Of a DNA stretch of 64,000 nt, positions 23,889 to 35,639 are shown in pieces. Where the stretch lies: the NCBI GenBank assembly GCA_029962745.1, contig CM057171.1, forward strand, positions 372,750 through 436,749, given 5' to 3'. The translations under genes were made by a program, and so were the position numbers. The notes beneath the pieces were generated by a model. The model was not told the DNA's origin. It was given only the letters and a program-made list of their open reading frames with translations, and ran no database searches. Position 1 is the first letter of the stretch, and the number at the start of each line of letters is the position of its first letter. Source of the stretch: Echinometra lucunter. Its lineage: Eukaryota > Echinodermata > Echinoidea > Camarodonta > Echinometridae.

Positions 23889-25806
23889 TCCTTCCCGTCC
23901 AAGCTTGTACATATGGAGAACTCAAAGCACAATGAACAATCCCATGATCCCTTTAAATGGTTTATAAAGGAAATCACTGTTTTGCTTTAATTTGCTATAT
24001 GATTGATATTGCAGTGGTGTATCATCATCAGATCACAGTTAATTTATTATTACCGTATGTAGTCCAATAGTAAGAAAGGATTAGAGAGTTTAGTAAAGGG
24101 CGTCATCGGTCACTTTATTCCATCTTTTATCAATAATTTCCTTGGCATCCACAAAATCTAAATATCTTGTTTACCATGTTCACCTGTTCACAGGCTGGAG
24201 ACTAGTTTACAAATCCATTCGAATTTATCCATACTATTTCAAAAACGATTGTCCCAGATTGTGTGTAAAAAAACAAAAACAAAAAATAGCTTTAAAGATC
24301 AAACGAAGGCACTAATGAAATGGTCTCATAATTTTGTTTTGAGCACTGAATTTTATGACTTACAAATGACCAACATCTTCGCAACTCTGAAAACTGCTCA
24401 TCTTTACTCATTCATGATTTATTTTGTTATGGAAAGACATATCCATTTCCCTTTATTTGCAACAACAACAGCAACAACAACAACATCAAGAATGAACTAT
24501 GACAAGAAATAAACTGTTTTCATCACAACCAGAGCACAAATAAAAAGAAAATATTGATTACCCTTGCGGAAAAAAATAAAAAAAGAGTGTGATTTTTCCA
24601 TAGTGATTTGAGGGTCCCTTTTGTTCAAACTTGGACCTTTACAAAAAAAAAAAAAAAAAAAAAAAAAACTATTTCTTTGTGACTACTGAACCGAATCAGA
24701 CGGGGTCTTCACTGACTGGTAGATAAATTATGATGGTTTCATAATCTACATTGACTTTTTATATTGCAAACTAATTTTCTTTCATAATTGATTATAAGCT
24801 CATCGTAATTTCTTTTTGGGACAAACTGTATAGAGACACGTACTGATATCATACAGGTTTATGGAATAATTCAGTTGAGTCTTTTCTGTGATCTGATTTC
24901 TGTATTCAAGAAAAATTAATCATCGAAAAGTGATTAGGTCTATGAATATATTTTGAAATTTTCAATACATGATATTATGTGTTTTATATCATACGTCATT
25001 TTTCCACTTGTCACCATTGATATCTTCTCTTCTTCTTTTTATAGATTATGGGAAGTTGATACAGTGTGTTTCTTAGAAAAGAAACCCGTTTTTTTTTCCA
25101 TCAATCACTAATGAAATGATGATATCCTGATAAAATTTGTTTTTGTAATATCACTTCCAAAGGCAAGTTCATCCTCTCGACTGTTATGATATTATTTTGC
25201 TGCTCAGAAATGAATTCTGCATTGACATGACTGAAGTAGTGTCCGCTTAGAATTTAGTCTCCCACAGATGAAACTACCGTATATCAGAATTAAGTGAAGA
25301 ATGTGGGTACAGACAGAAAGGAAGGAAGTGATCCATCACGATGATCTTTTTTTTTTTTTTCATTTCAATAGCCGACGATTTTTCAGTTTATGGCGAGATT
25401 AAAGCCCATATTTAGCCCAAAGTCTTTAGACATGCATGACCCACCCCCCTCCCACCCCTTTCTGTCAACGCAAATGAAAGCACAGGGAATTTCAGTGAAG
25501 GGATGTTTACTTTGTATATTAATCCTCCCATGCAAAAAAAAAAAAAGTTTCTACATCACTAGATTTGAATTGTAATAATCAAATTTTCCCTATTCCACTG
25601 TCTCAAATTTTGCGTTGTATACCTTTTATTAATGCATTATTAGTAGTAGTACTTGTTATTCCATGAGATATTTCTGTGGGAAAGTTTGGTTTCCTTTTCT
25701 AAGATCAAATTGTTTAAAAAGTTTCTTTAATGTTCATCTTTCATCTTTGTACAAGTAATTGAGTCAACAGATAGCAAGTTTTGGAAAAAAAGAAGAGGAC
25801 CCTCAC
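23889..25806 (-). other. Gene A intron, 5' portion
   Basis: Patchily homologous to the gene C intron (43340-44351) and to 390-1200 in gene D, for example AGCCCAAAGTCTTTAGACATG near 25417. Contains A homopolymers (24640-24668, 25536-25548) and a CAACAA run near 24465-24485. The last 40 bp before the donor (GGAAAAAAAGAAGAGGACCC) match gene C, not genes B or D. No other gene was seen. Confidence 0.5.
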
Positions 25807-26181
25807 CTCAGTCTGTAATTCCATCTCGAAGACTTCATGAGATTTTATCTTGTGATCACGATGACTGAGGATCACACACTTGAAACAGGCGTGCTTCTTA
25901 CAGCCCTCGCAGAACATGTCTTTGTTCTCTTGCTTGTGGATGGAGCACTTCTCAGAGGGATGGCCAATGCTTACGTTCCCCTCGATAATATCCTCAATGG
26001 ATACGATCTCATGACCCTCAAAAGCCACTGTCAGCTGCTTATGGCCGACATCACAATCAGAGCACATGTAGTAAGGGCAGGTTCTGCAGAATGAGACTGC
26101 ATCTCGGTGAAGTTTACAAGCAGTGCATTTTGGACGCCTCTCAAGGACCGCATTAACTCCACCACACTTGGCGTGGTAATC
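25807..26181 (-). CDS. TRIM-like gene A, exon 1 (partial): B-boxes, RING lost in gap
   Basis: The 3' 125 codons of exon 1 are open from the gap edge to a GTGAGG donor (25806). Visible are the linker Cys region, B-box 1 (CTACKLHRDAVSFC, then CSDCDVGHKQL) and a complete B-box 2 (CSIH..CEGC..CFKC..H). Relative to the other copies, B-box 1 is strongly changed after its fourth cysteine (PYYMCSDCDVGHK). The RING and start codon fall inside the 500-N gap. It ends ...MELQTE in phase 0, compatible with exon 2 at 14844. No disabling change is seen in the visible part. Confidence 0.8.
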
Positions 26182-26681
26182 NNNNNNNNNNNNNNNNNNN
26201 NNNNNNNNNNNNNNNNNNNNNNNNNNNNNNNNNNNNNNNNNNNNNNNNNNNNNNNNNNNNNNNNNNNNNNNNNNNNNNNNNNNNNNNNNNNNNNNNNNNN
26301 NNNNNNNNNNNNNNNNNNNNNNNNNNNNNNNNNNNNNNNNNNNNNNNNNNNNNNNNNNNNNNNNNNNNNNNNNNNNNNNNNNNNNNNNNNNNNNNNNNNN
26401 NNNNNNNNNNNNNNNNNNNNNNNNNNNNNNNNNNNNNNNNNNNNNNNNNNNNNNNNNNNNNNNNNNNNNNNNNNNNNNNNNNNNNNNNNNNNNNNNNNNN
26501 NNNNNNNNNNNNNNNNNNNNNNNNNNNNNNNNNNNNNNNNNNNNNNNNNNNNNNNNNNNNNNNNNNNNNNNNNNNNNNNNNNNNNNNNNNNNNNNNNNNN
26601 NNNNNNNNNNNNNNNNNNNNNNNNNNNNNNNNNNNNNNNNNNNNNNNNNNNNNNNNNNNNNNNNNNNNNNNNNNNNNNNNN
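26182..26681. other. Assembly gap, 500 N
   Basis: Exactly 500 N, a conventional placeholder. The left edge is inside gene A exon 1; the right edge is in the gene B 3' flank, about 160 bp from its stop codon. Frames called across N are meaningless. In the other units the corresponding distance is 6.4-9.9 kb. Confidence 0.98.
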
Positions 26682-26840
26682 ATCTTATAATTTATATCAA
26701 TGAGGGAGTGAGCAGTTTGTAAGCTATAAGAATAGTTACTACATAATAAACAAGGGAATATGAAGCAAAGGTCTGTATGGAGTAAATCTAGAGCAGAGAT
26801 GGAGATGGATTACGTAATGGTGATATAGAGACACTTTGGA

Positions 26841-28247
26841 TTACAGTGATACTTTGATGAAATACAACTTCTTCCAACAAGCAAAAGCGAGCAAGTGCGG
26901 AGAAAGGGAAACCAAGTAACAGCACTCATCCCTTAATGTCAGATTAAGTGCATTGAACTCAACTCTCTCCTTCAGGTTCAGACCATCAATATCATAGAGC
27001 CTGATCACCACCTTACCGTTCTCACAATCAACACCCGCTACATACACCCTGTCCTGCTCGTCCACAGCAGCATACAGGTAGACATCACTTGGAGCTTGTA
27101 GAGGCTTCCCAGCATTCCCATTCCTGTCGTAGACTGTCACAATGCTTGGTGTAATCCAACAAGAACTTGTGATTATCAAACCGGCTTTGGTTGCAGATGC
27201 CTGCCAAGTGACTTGGCGTTTTGTTGGGACAGTGTGTTTGAGTGTGGTTCCCGTTGGATCATAGATGTAGACTTTCTTTTCATCGTTAGCTACAATGATT
27301 TCATCTGATGGACTTTTGTTTAGTGTGCAATCATCTGCAGAACTTTTCACCTGGATGCTGGTTGATTTCTTGGAGCCATTGGGAGAATATATGTATGCTT
27401 CTGCGTAGCTACCCGTCGATACGCATAACGACCTGTCTTGTTGAAACACAAGATCATAACACTCCATGCCGCTTGGTATGTGTGTGTACTGCTGCTTATT
27501 ACCCGCAGAATCAATGATATCTATACCAAGTGGATAGTAACCATATCCGATTGCCACACTGTCATCAGAGTACCTGGTCATCCCACACATATCACTCCTT
27601 AGATCCACACACTGAATGACTTCTAACTCTGGATCTGATTCTGAGATGCTCCCGAGATCAAGTCGAGTATCATCTATAGGCTCCTTCTGTGCTTTCTCTC
27701 TTATAACCGCCGCAGAGCTGTGATCTGATTCAGTAGTCTCCTTCACCACGGCACTCTGTACAGGCTCGAGATCTGGTTCTGTAATTTTCCCGAGATCAAG
27801 TCGAGTATCATCTGCAGGATTGAACTTATTCTTCTGTGCTTTCTTCGTTATGGCTGCTGCAGAAGTGCGATCAGTAGCCTCCTTCAGCATGTCTTTCAGT
27901 TCCTCACAAAGCAAGATATGAGCAGACAGACTGTCTGTCTCTAGACGACCCAGTCTGTCATTAGCTACCAGTGTCATTGAACTACAAATACTCTTGATCT
28001 TCTGTCGATCTTTTGATTTCAAGACGTCGAAATCGTCATCGAAACTACACTCTAGAGCATCAATTTGGTCGATGAGTCTTCGCTGATTTTCTTCAAGTTG
28101 CTTGGCCTTGACGCTGTAGGCTTGGCTAACATCTTCCCGTAGTTTCTGTATGGCAGTATGTACCTCATGGCGTTGTGCTTCCATATTCTGAATGTTCTTC
28201 TCCAGTTCTGATTTCTTGGCGGCACATCGCTGCACAAGGTCGTTCAC
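26841..28247 (-). CDS. TRIM-like gene B, exon 2: coiled coil + beta-propeller
   Basis: This 468-codon exon opens at ATTTTTAG|GTGAACGAC (phase 0) and ends at TAA near 26841. The plan matches gene A: coiled coil about 1-130 (NDLVQRCAAKKSEL...), linker with two DDTRLDLG motifs, then six blade-like repeats. Joined to 34478-35113 it gives about 680 residues, a usual TRIM length. The coiled coil is almost identical to gene A, whereas propeller patches differ: YGYYPLGID for YGWITHGID, IPSGMECYDL for IPSDMRCCDL, and SSADDCTL in a third loop. All splice sites and frames are intact, making gene B the best candidate for a complete functional gene here. Confidence 0.88.
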   Translation of the reverse strand: MNDLVQRCAAKKSELEKNIQNMEAQRHEVHTAIQKLREDVSQAYSVKAKQLEENQRRLIDQIDALECSFDDDFDVLKSKDRQKIKSICSSMTLVANDRLGRLETDSLSAHILLCEELKDMLKEATDRTSAAAITKKAQKNKFNPADDTRLDLGKITEPDLEPVQSAVVKETTESDHSSAAVIREKAQKEPIDDTRLDLGSISESDPELEVIQCVDLRSDMCGMTRYSDDSVAIGYGYYPLGIDIIDSAGNKQQYTHIPSGMECYDLVFQQDRSLCVSTGSYAEAYIYSPNGSKKSTSIQVKSSADDCTLNKSPSDEIIVANDEKKVYIYDPTGTTLKHTVPTKRQVTWQASATKAGLIITSSCWITPSIVTVYDRNGNAGKPLQAPSDVYLYAAVDEQDRVYVAGVDCENGKVVIRLYDIDGLNLKERVEFNALNLTLRDECCYLVSLSPHLLAFACWKKLYFIKVSL

Positions 28248-28598
28248 CTAAAAATAAAGGTATACAAATCAAAAGGGAAAGACTTCAATTAATAACCCAA
28301 ATTACAACTATAGCGATTGAGGAGAGGTGTAAATCAGTTTCATATAATCTGTCATGTACATAAGAGAGATTTCTGTTCTATTCTACTGAAGCCTTATACG
28401 TAGCAAAAATATTAACACGAAAATTAACTATACGCGTTACTATTTAGAAAAATCCGATCTTTATTACGAAATAATTATCAAAGAAAGATGAGGTCTGTGC
28501 TGATAAGAATTTGGGTTCATATTAATTATAAACATATTACCTAAATAGGTGGTATTTTTCCATACACTGCCCATCAAGTATAGTCTGATTGCTTTCTT

Positions 28599-31424
28599 GA
28601 TTTGATTTGATTTTTATTGTTTACTTCTGCAATTACATCATTCGTATATAATACATTTTCCATAACATAACAAACATAGTATATTGAGAACTTTTTTTTG
28701 GCATGAATCATAACTAAATGTACTAAAATTATCATTACAAACAAAACTGATCTCATACCAAATTAGTTAACATTTACAATTTGCAGGAGAAGGATTGTCA
28801 TCATAAGCAGATTGCTTGAAAAAAATGACAACCCCAGGTTAGAACTCATTGATTAATATAATACATTAATACAGCAGAATCGATAAACAGTACATTTCAT
28901 GAAAAACAGCAGTAATGTAATTTGAGCAATGAAGATGGAGATGATAAGGATGAAGATGATGGTGAAATGGTGAAGATGAAGGCGATGGAGAGGATGATGG
29001 TGATGATGCTTTAATGATGACACATCGACACAGAAATTTTACTTCAAATATTCTGATATCAACATAGATTTAACGTTTGCCTTAAATGAGTAAAGAGACG
29101 AGGATCTTTTTATAGATTCAGGTAGAGAGTTCCACAAATCAGGACCATGGTGTCTTATGGATCTCTGCGCAATAAGCAATTTGGGGTTGATTAAATGGAA
29201 ATTAGAAGAGTTCCGCGTAGGGTATGAATGGATAGATGTGTTCATAGTATAAAAATTGTGAAATGAAGGTGGGAGCATGTTATTTACGTATTTGAACATA
29301 AGCAGTAAGCTTTGAAATGAGTTTATGTCAAAAATAGTTAGAGTCTTTAGTTTATGGAATAATGGATTTGTGTGTGATAAATATTGCGAATTAGTGCAAA
29401 TTCGAATTGCTTTTTTCTGTAATAAGTATATTATATTAATTTTAGTTTTTGCACACGTTGCCCAAACTATATTGCAGTACGATATATACGGCAATATTAA
29501 TGAATTGTATAGTAGAACGAGTGTAGTATGAGGAATTATGTTTTTCATTTTGTAAAGTACACCTACGTTTCTGGAGATGTTAGTAGTTATACAACGTATA
29601 TGTTCATTCCAATTTAAATGTTCATCTATTGTGACACCTAAAAACTTTGTTTCTTTTTTCCTTTTGAGTGGAATATTATCTATGCTTATGTCGTATGGAA
29701 ACTCAGTAATATGTGAACTTGTATGCGTAAAATACATAAAGTTTGTTTTGTCTATATTAAGTGAGAGCCTATTACATTTAAACCATAAAGATAGTTTAGG
29801 TAATTCACGATTAAATGTATCTACTAAAGTTTCTAAGCTAGTGTTTGAACAAAAAATGTTTGTGTCATCGGCAAATAATACAAATGATAATAAAGGCGTT
29901 ACAGTAGTCAAATCATTAATATATATAAGGAAAAGTAAGGGGCCAAGGATCGATCCTTGTGGAACTCCGCATTTTATTGACTGAAAGTTAGAAGAAATAT
30001 TGTTGTGAGTGACATATTGTTTTCTATCAGACAAATAACTCTCAAACCATGATAGTGCGATTCCCCGAATTCCATAATTTTCAAGTTTTTTAAGTAAAAT
30101 CTGGTGGTCAAGAGTGTCGAATGCTTTGCTTAGGTCCATGAATACTCCTATTATGTGTTCTTTATTTGTCATTGCATTTGTAATTTTATCGTATATTTGT
30201 ATTAAAGCCTGATCAGTTGAATGCCCTTTCCTGAATCCATATTGGTTTGGATTTAGAAACTGAAAAGTATCTAGGAACTTATAAAGTCTTTTGTAAATAA
30301 TCTTCTCAAGTACTTTGGATATGCTGGGGAGAATAGAAATTGGCCTATAATTTGTTATTTCGTGTGGATTGTCTTTTTTTAAAACAGGATTTACCTTTGC
30401 AATTTTTAGGGAATCTGGACATTTACCGGTGCTGATCGACAGATTAAAATATGACACAATGGAGAGACAATATAATGTATGATCTGCTTAAGAAGGAAAG
30501 TACTAATTCTATCATATCCCTGTGATTTGCTGGATTTGAGATTTTTTGTTATTTCAATTATTTCCTGAACATTTGTGGGGTTAAAGAATAGGGAAGAATT
30601 GATGGGTGTGGGAAGAAATTTTGCAAAACTTTGGTTTGGTCTGGCAAGGTTGTTAGCCAAAGAGGGTCCTATGTTAACGAAAAAGGAATTAAAGGTATCA
30701 GCTACATCATCTGAATTTATTGCAGCAGCATGAACTGTGAAATTGTCTTTAGGTAATACTTTGGGTTTCTTGCCAATCAAATCATTGATTATCTCCCATG
30801 TGGCTTTCATGTTTGATTTAACTTTGTTAAGTTTCTGGGAATAAAACAATTTGCGAGAGGCCCGAATTATATTGGTTAGTCTATTTCTATAAGTTTTATA
30901 TTTATTTTTGTTTTGAATAGAGGGGTTCTTTAAAAATGTCTTGTATAGTTTATTTCGGGTGTGTATGGATCGTAGAATAGCTTGAGTGATCCATGGCATT
31001 TTTGCTTTTCTTTTTTTGATAGGTGATAGAGGAAAATTTTTATCGTAATATTTCTGCAATTTTTGGTTAAAATTTGTGTAAGCAATATCTGAATTTGACT
31101 CATTAAATACATCTAACCATTCCTCAATCGCAAGATCACTTTTAAACGATTCAATATTGATTGGTGTTTCTTTACTATACATTATAGATTTAGGTGAATT
31201 TTCTTTTGAAATATCATTATCACATAATAAAAAAACCGGTAAATGATCAGCTATATCAGATATTATTAATCCGCTGGAAGTATCTCTGTTTAGTATGTTT
31301 GAAAATATGTTGTCGATAAGTGTTGATGAATGGCTATCAATTCTGGTCGGTTGATCTATGTGGGGATAATAACCAAATGAATGCATAGTGTGTAGGAATA
31401 AATCGTTTTCATTATTTTGGGATA
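28599..31424 (-). mobile_element. LINE-C, 5'-truncated CR1/Jockey-type element in gene B intron
   Basis: The 3' tail is a tandem of ATCAAA-like units (plus strand TTGATTTGATTTGATTTT). ORF2 covers the RT and C-terminal region plus part of the endonuclease (LIDNIF, DIADHLP) in two frames, 31515-30406 and 30457-29039. They are separated by a missing A near 30443 relative to LINE-B. The FADD codons lie at about 29869-29864. Homology to LINE-B stops abruptly at 31424, the usual 5' truncation. The sequence is almost identical to LINE-B over the shared 2.8 kb, so both are recent copies of one lineage. Inserted in sense orientation with the host gene. Confidence 0.85.
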
Positions 31425-31426
31425 AC

Positions 31427-31968
31427 AAAAAAGGAGAATGAAACCCTGGAGGAAAATCTTTTATTGGAAAGATGGGATAGATAGAAGCAATTATTGCGAA
31501 AACAAGTTCCATCAAAATCGGTTACGAACTGAGAAATTTATGAAAGTTTGAAATGTTTCAATTTACTCACTATGCATTCAAATTGGCAACGTTGCTTCAA
31601 ACTGGCATGTTTAGAAAGACAACTCTCCATATGTTTTGTACACAAAATTTCATATAATTATTTCCCATTATCTCTAAGAGTGCAGCTCGTCTCCTTCTTA
31701 GCTCAAGGCATATCATAAGAAAATGTATTTGACATATTAATCTTGAGTTCACAAATAGACAGGCACCATATTTAGAGATAATGGAGAAAATATGAAATTT
31801 AGTGCACGAAACGTATATAGCTGAAGCACCATTGCCAATTTGAAAATCATCATAGAAAGTAGCTTTCTCATTTCGTAACAAAGTTTGATGGATTTTTTTC
31901 CCAAATCGCTTCTCTCTATCCCCTCCTTTTATCAAAACGGATATTTCCCCAGGGCTTCATTCTCTTTT
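31427..31968. repeat. Large inverted repeat in gene B intron
   Basis: The left arm (about 31427-31690) is the reverse complement of the right arm (about 31765-31968), with a spacer of about 75 bp. For example, AAGGAGAATGAAACCCTGG pairs with CCAGGGCTTCATTCTCTTTT, and AGAGATAATGG at 31774 pairs with CCATTATCTCT at 31668. The right arm also matches window positions 1-260. The left arm starts exactly at the 5' truncation point of LINE-C. Confidence 0.7.
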
Positions 31969-31984
31969 AAGCATGTTAAGGGTT

Positions 31985-33770
31985 CAACACCCGCACATTT
32001 ATTGCACTGCACTTTTGATTTTGCATTTGGGGAGAACATACAAAAATTACTTAATCTGGGATAGACGAAATACAACTTTCTTATTTCTGGTCTTGATCCA
32101 CTGAGTCAAATGAAAAAAATAATCAGTGAATTAAAATCATTATTATTTTCTCTTTCTGTTCCAACTCATTCCTCACATACATCAGTGCTCTAGTACCCAA
32201 TATCAATGAGATACAGGTTTATGAAATAAATGAAGTGAATCCTTCTTAAATCTGATTTTCTGTCATCAAGAAAATCATCTGAAACTGTTCTTTTTAAAAT
32301 TTCCATTACATGCAAATGTGCGTTTTATATTTAGTCACCTATTTTTTTTTTCTTTGTCATGACTGCTCTGTTTTCGGTGATGATGTGAAGTTGATACAGC
32401 GTGTATCTGAGAACGTAAATAATGATGCCATCCTGAAAGAAAATGTATGTCAAACGCCGATTCATTTTCTTAATATGATACGTTCTAATTCTGCTGCTCA
32501 TGAACGAGCTAAAAAAAGTTCTTTTAAGAAATTGCAATGTCAGAAAGTAGTATCCGCAGAGGAATAATAAGAAAACGCAATTTCCATTGATCAGTGCTGA
32601 TTAGAATGAAACAAAATATAAAGAACGGGTAAGACAAAAAGGAACGATAAGTGATCTTTCATGTTGTTCGCGTAATATTATTGATTTCACTGGCCCACAT
32701 TTTTGTCTATTTATGAGACTTAGACCCGAAGTCCCTACACAGTCGTAGTCCCTTCCCCTTTCTATCCAAGTTCGGTGAAGGGACGCTTTGCTGAGCAATG
32801 CTCTCATGCCTGCGCAAATCACTTTTCTCATACATCGCTAGCTAAAATTATTATAATTCTACTTTACCTAGTTCAATCACCACACATGTGGGGTCCTATG
32901 AAAGCAGAAGACACCGGCGTAAATCCGTTTCGGGAAGTGGGGCTATGATCGACATATTTTACCGAAATTTCTTCCCGCGCAAGCCACCACACACAAATTT
33001 TGGGGGCGAGTGAGCGAAGAGGACGAGCCAAAAATAACCGTTTTTTTTTAATCGTCAAAATGCACTTTAGACCTATACATTTTTAATGGTATATTTGGTC
33101 ATCACACTACCAAATAATATGATATTATCGCTGGTCCATGTTGCTGTCTCAAACTACCCTGCTTCTAAAAACTGAGAGCAATTGAAGCGAGCAATTTAAG
33201 AAAGAACATGATGATATTGTCATCAAAATACCATAGCATATCTGAAATATATTCGGTCACCTCAATTGTATGCCAAATTCGTATGCCTTCCAAAATAATT
33301 ATTTATCTAGATATTATGAGTGAGCGCAACGAGCGACAAAAAATATACAAAATACACTAGATGATTTTATAATCTACACCTCCTTGTAAAATTCGAGGAT
33401 AGTCGGACACCATGATATTCAGGCATCTGCTAAAGCATGTAATAAGAGTGATTTCTGATTGAAAACAGTTTCTAGATTTTATGAGCGACAAATGTAGTTA
33501 GTCCCTTTCTGTGATTTTAACGTACAATAATTAATCGGCATCTTCTATTCTCACAGAGCGTATGGTAAGAATAGTCTAATCATGCTAATAGTCACAAGCC
33601 GTTATCTCCTAAAAATTCATCTATAATTTTAGGTCAACTTGCCGCTCAAATCCTTGCAGTTGTATAACTAACATTTCATGAAAAGAAAAATAGCGTAAAC
33701 AATTGACAGAGAGACAAGAAGCAAACGTATTTCCTTTCTCAAGTTTAGTAAGTTAACCGGCATGGGTTAA
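31985..33770 (-). other. Gene B intron, duplicated segment
   Basis: Closely matches 260-2062 in the gene D intron. Contains the GAGTGAGCGAAGAGGACGAGCC / CAAAAATAACC modules near 33008 and 33325, and a MITE-end-like CACCGGCGTAAATCC at 32912. No coding exon. Confidence 0.5.
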
Positions 33771-34150
33771 AGGGAAAGATTACCCTAGAAGTTTCACTAT
33801 TTCAATAAAAGGAGATGAATTTGAACAGCATTGTGAAAAAAAAGAAAGGAGCAAAATCGGTCAGAGAATAAGAAAATTACACCCATTTCCATTTTCTAGA
33901 AAATGTGTAACTTCCAAGAAAAATTGAGAAAATGTGAAATTTCATGTACAAAGTGAATGGAGACCTGCTCGCATATGATGTCATCAGTGTTGCCAATTTG
34001 CAGAACCGAGAGTAGCTTATTCGAAAATGTAAATGAGTGTAATTTTTTTATTCTTTGACTGATTTTGCTCATTTCTTTTTTAAAATGCTGTTCAAATTTA
34101 TCTCCTTTTATTGAAACAGTGAAACTTCTAGGGTGGACTTACCTTTCCCT
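33771..34150. mobile_element. MITE, 380 bp, TTAA target duplication
   Basis: TTAA at 33767-33770 and 34151-34154. Termini AGGGAAAG..CTTTCCCT are perfectly inverted, and the arms pair for about 120 bp (CCCTAGAAGTTTCAC and its complement). A TTAA target suggests a piggyBac- or Kolobok-type non-autonomous element (inference). The central segment 33899-34018 is inverted relative to the paralogue in gene D's intron. Confidence 0.8.
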
Positions 34151-34477
34151 TTAAGCTGTGAGCCAGTGAGCGAGCAAGCCTTCCGGGTTTTTCCTTTATT
34201 TTCATTCCTCTTTTTCTTTTCGCTTTCTATTTCTTTTACAATGTTATTTCTTCTTTGTAAAGTGGGGGTATATTTTTACACGCCATCCTCCCCTCTCGAA
34301 AAAAATGGAATTTATTCTATAAGATCTTTTTTGGAAAAGTTGGGTTTCATTGTCCCAAAAACACCCTGTATAGACCCTATACGAAGATAATTTATTTGTA
34401 ATTCTTCATCTTTTATACTTGGAATTGAGAGAGTTAAACCGATAAAAAAAATTATGACAATTGTAAAGGACGCTCAC

Positions 34478-35113
34478 CTCAGCCTGTAATTCCATCTCGA
34501 AGTCTTCATGAGATATTATCTTGTGATCACGATGACTGAGGATCACACACTTGAAACAGGCGTGTATCTTACATCCCTCGCAGAACATATCTTTGTTCTC
34601 TTGTTTATGGATGGAGCACTTCTCGGAGGGATGGCCAATGCTAACATTCCCCTCCATGATATCCTCTATGGATACGATCTCATGACCTTTAAAGACTACC
34701 GTGAGATGTTGATGACAATCAAGGCATTTATCACACATGTAGTTCTGGCATGTTTTGCAGAATGAAACGGCATCTTTTTGACGTTCACACGCAGTGCATT
34801 TTGGACGCCTCTCAAGGACTGCATTAACTCCACCACACTTGGCGTGATAGTCGTCTACGAGTTCATTGACCACCGCACTGGAGGGGAGATCGTCGACACG
34901 GTTCGGAGACAATTTCGTGGTCTTCCTGCAGAGCGGACAGACCATGTGATCAAGATCCTGGTGTGACAGGTCATATTTCTTGAGACACTTCCTACAGAAG
35001 GTATGTTGGCATGAAGTCAGCAGGGTTGGCTCGTCGAAGATATCAAGACAAAGTGGACATGTCAGGTTCTGTTCAGAGCTTGGAGCTGTCTCTTCTTCAA
35101 TTTTCTCAGCCAT
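34478..35113 (-). CDS. TRIM-like gene B, exon 1: RING + two B-boxes
   Basis: A 212-codon exon, ATG at 35113 (TATCAATGG context), ending ...LQAE at a GTGAGC donor in phase 0. The RING ligands match gene D (C19, C22, C35, H37, C40, C43, C59, C62). B-box 1 is at about 106-144 (CTACERQKDAVSFC..CDKC), and B-box 2 at about 166-202 (CSIHKQENKDMFC..HACFKC..H..H). It splices over a 6.2-kb intron (LINE-C, inverted repeat, TTAA MITE) to 28247. Role: E3 ubiquitin ligase with a propeller recognition domain, probably in innate immunity or development; the pathway is not deducible here. Confidence 0.9.
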
Positions 35114-35157
35114 TGATACAGTCAAGTTACCGATTTCTTGGCAGTTATAAACAACAG

Positions 35158-35545
35158 TACCTGCTCAAATTAAAATGCGTTTTACTTTCCTCATTCCGGG
35201 TAGAAGTCAGTGTATGAAGCTGGAAACTTTGTAATCTCCTGTCTTAAAAACAACCTCAGCTAGTGTAAGCCAGCTGTCTCAACTGTTCTGAAATGCCCTT
35301 TTTCGTTGAAAATGTGCTTTACTGTATTGAATGCTTCGAAGAGCACTGTATTTCAACTGTTCACCCTGTAAATTTGAAGTGGTAAAATATCACACTTGGT
35401 TTTGAGCGTATACGTCGATATATTATGCATTGATTGTGTTGTGAGACCATGAACTGAAGTGGGTTTTCCCCACGTACCTTTGACCTCAAAGACGAGAATG
35501 ATATTGTCGTGTGATTGTATACAGAGGGCGATATACACATTCATG
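35158..35545 (-). promoter_or_regulatory. Possible 5' UTR exon and splice sites of gene B
   Basis: Minus strand: candidate non-coding exon ending at 35478 with donor CAAAG|GTACGT, conserved in genes C and D, and acceptor TTTGAGCAG near 35159 ahead of the ATG exon. The CAG|GTATGAG donor of gene D's extra mini-exon is changed to CCGGAATGAG here and in gene C, so that exon is unlikely to be used in this copy. Confidence 0.3.
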
Positions 35546-35639
35546 TAGTTCTCAACTAGGATAGCATAACAGTTCTCAGATCGTCTCTGAATATTAGCAC
35601 ATGATACATGTTAATTGATACATTCACTGATATTTTTGT

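Noticed and set aside
26107..26703. Reading frames running through N blocks (also at 45384-46176 and 55874-56545)
   Set aside because: The frame is undefined inside assembly gaps; only the flanking sequence can be used.
29577..29984. A 135-aa plus-strand frame repeated at 50204-50611
   Set aside because: Antisense of the LINE reverse transcriptase; identical in both copies only because the LINEs are nearly identical.
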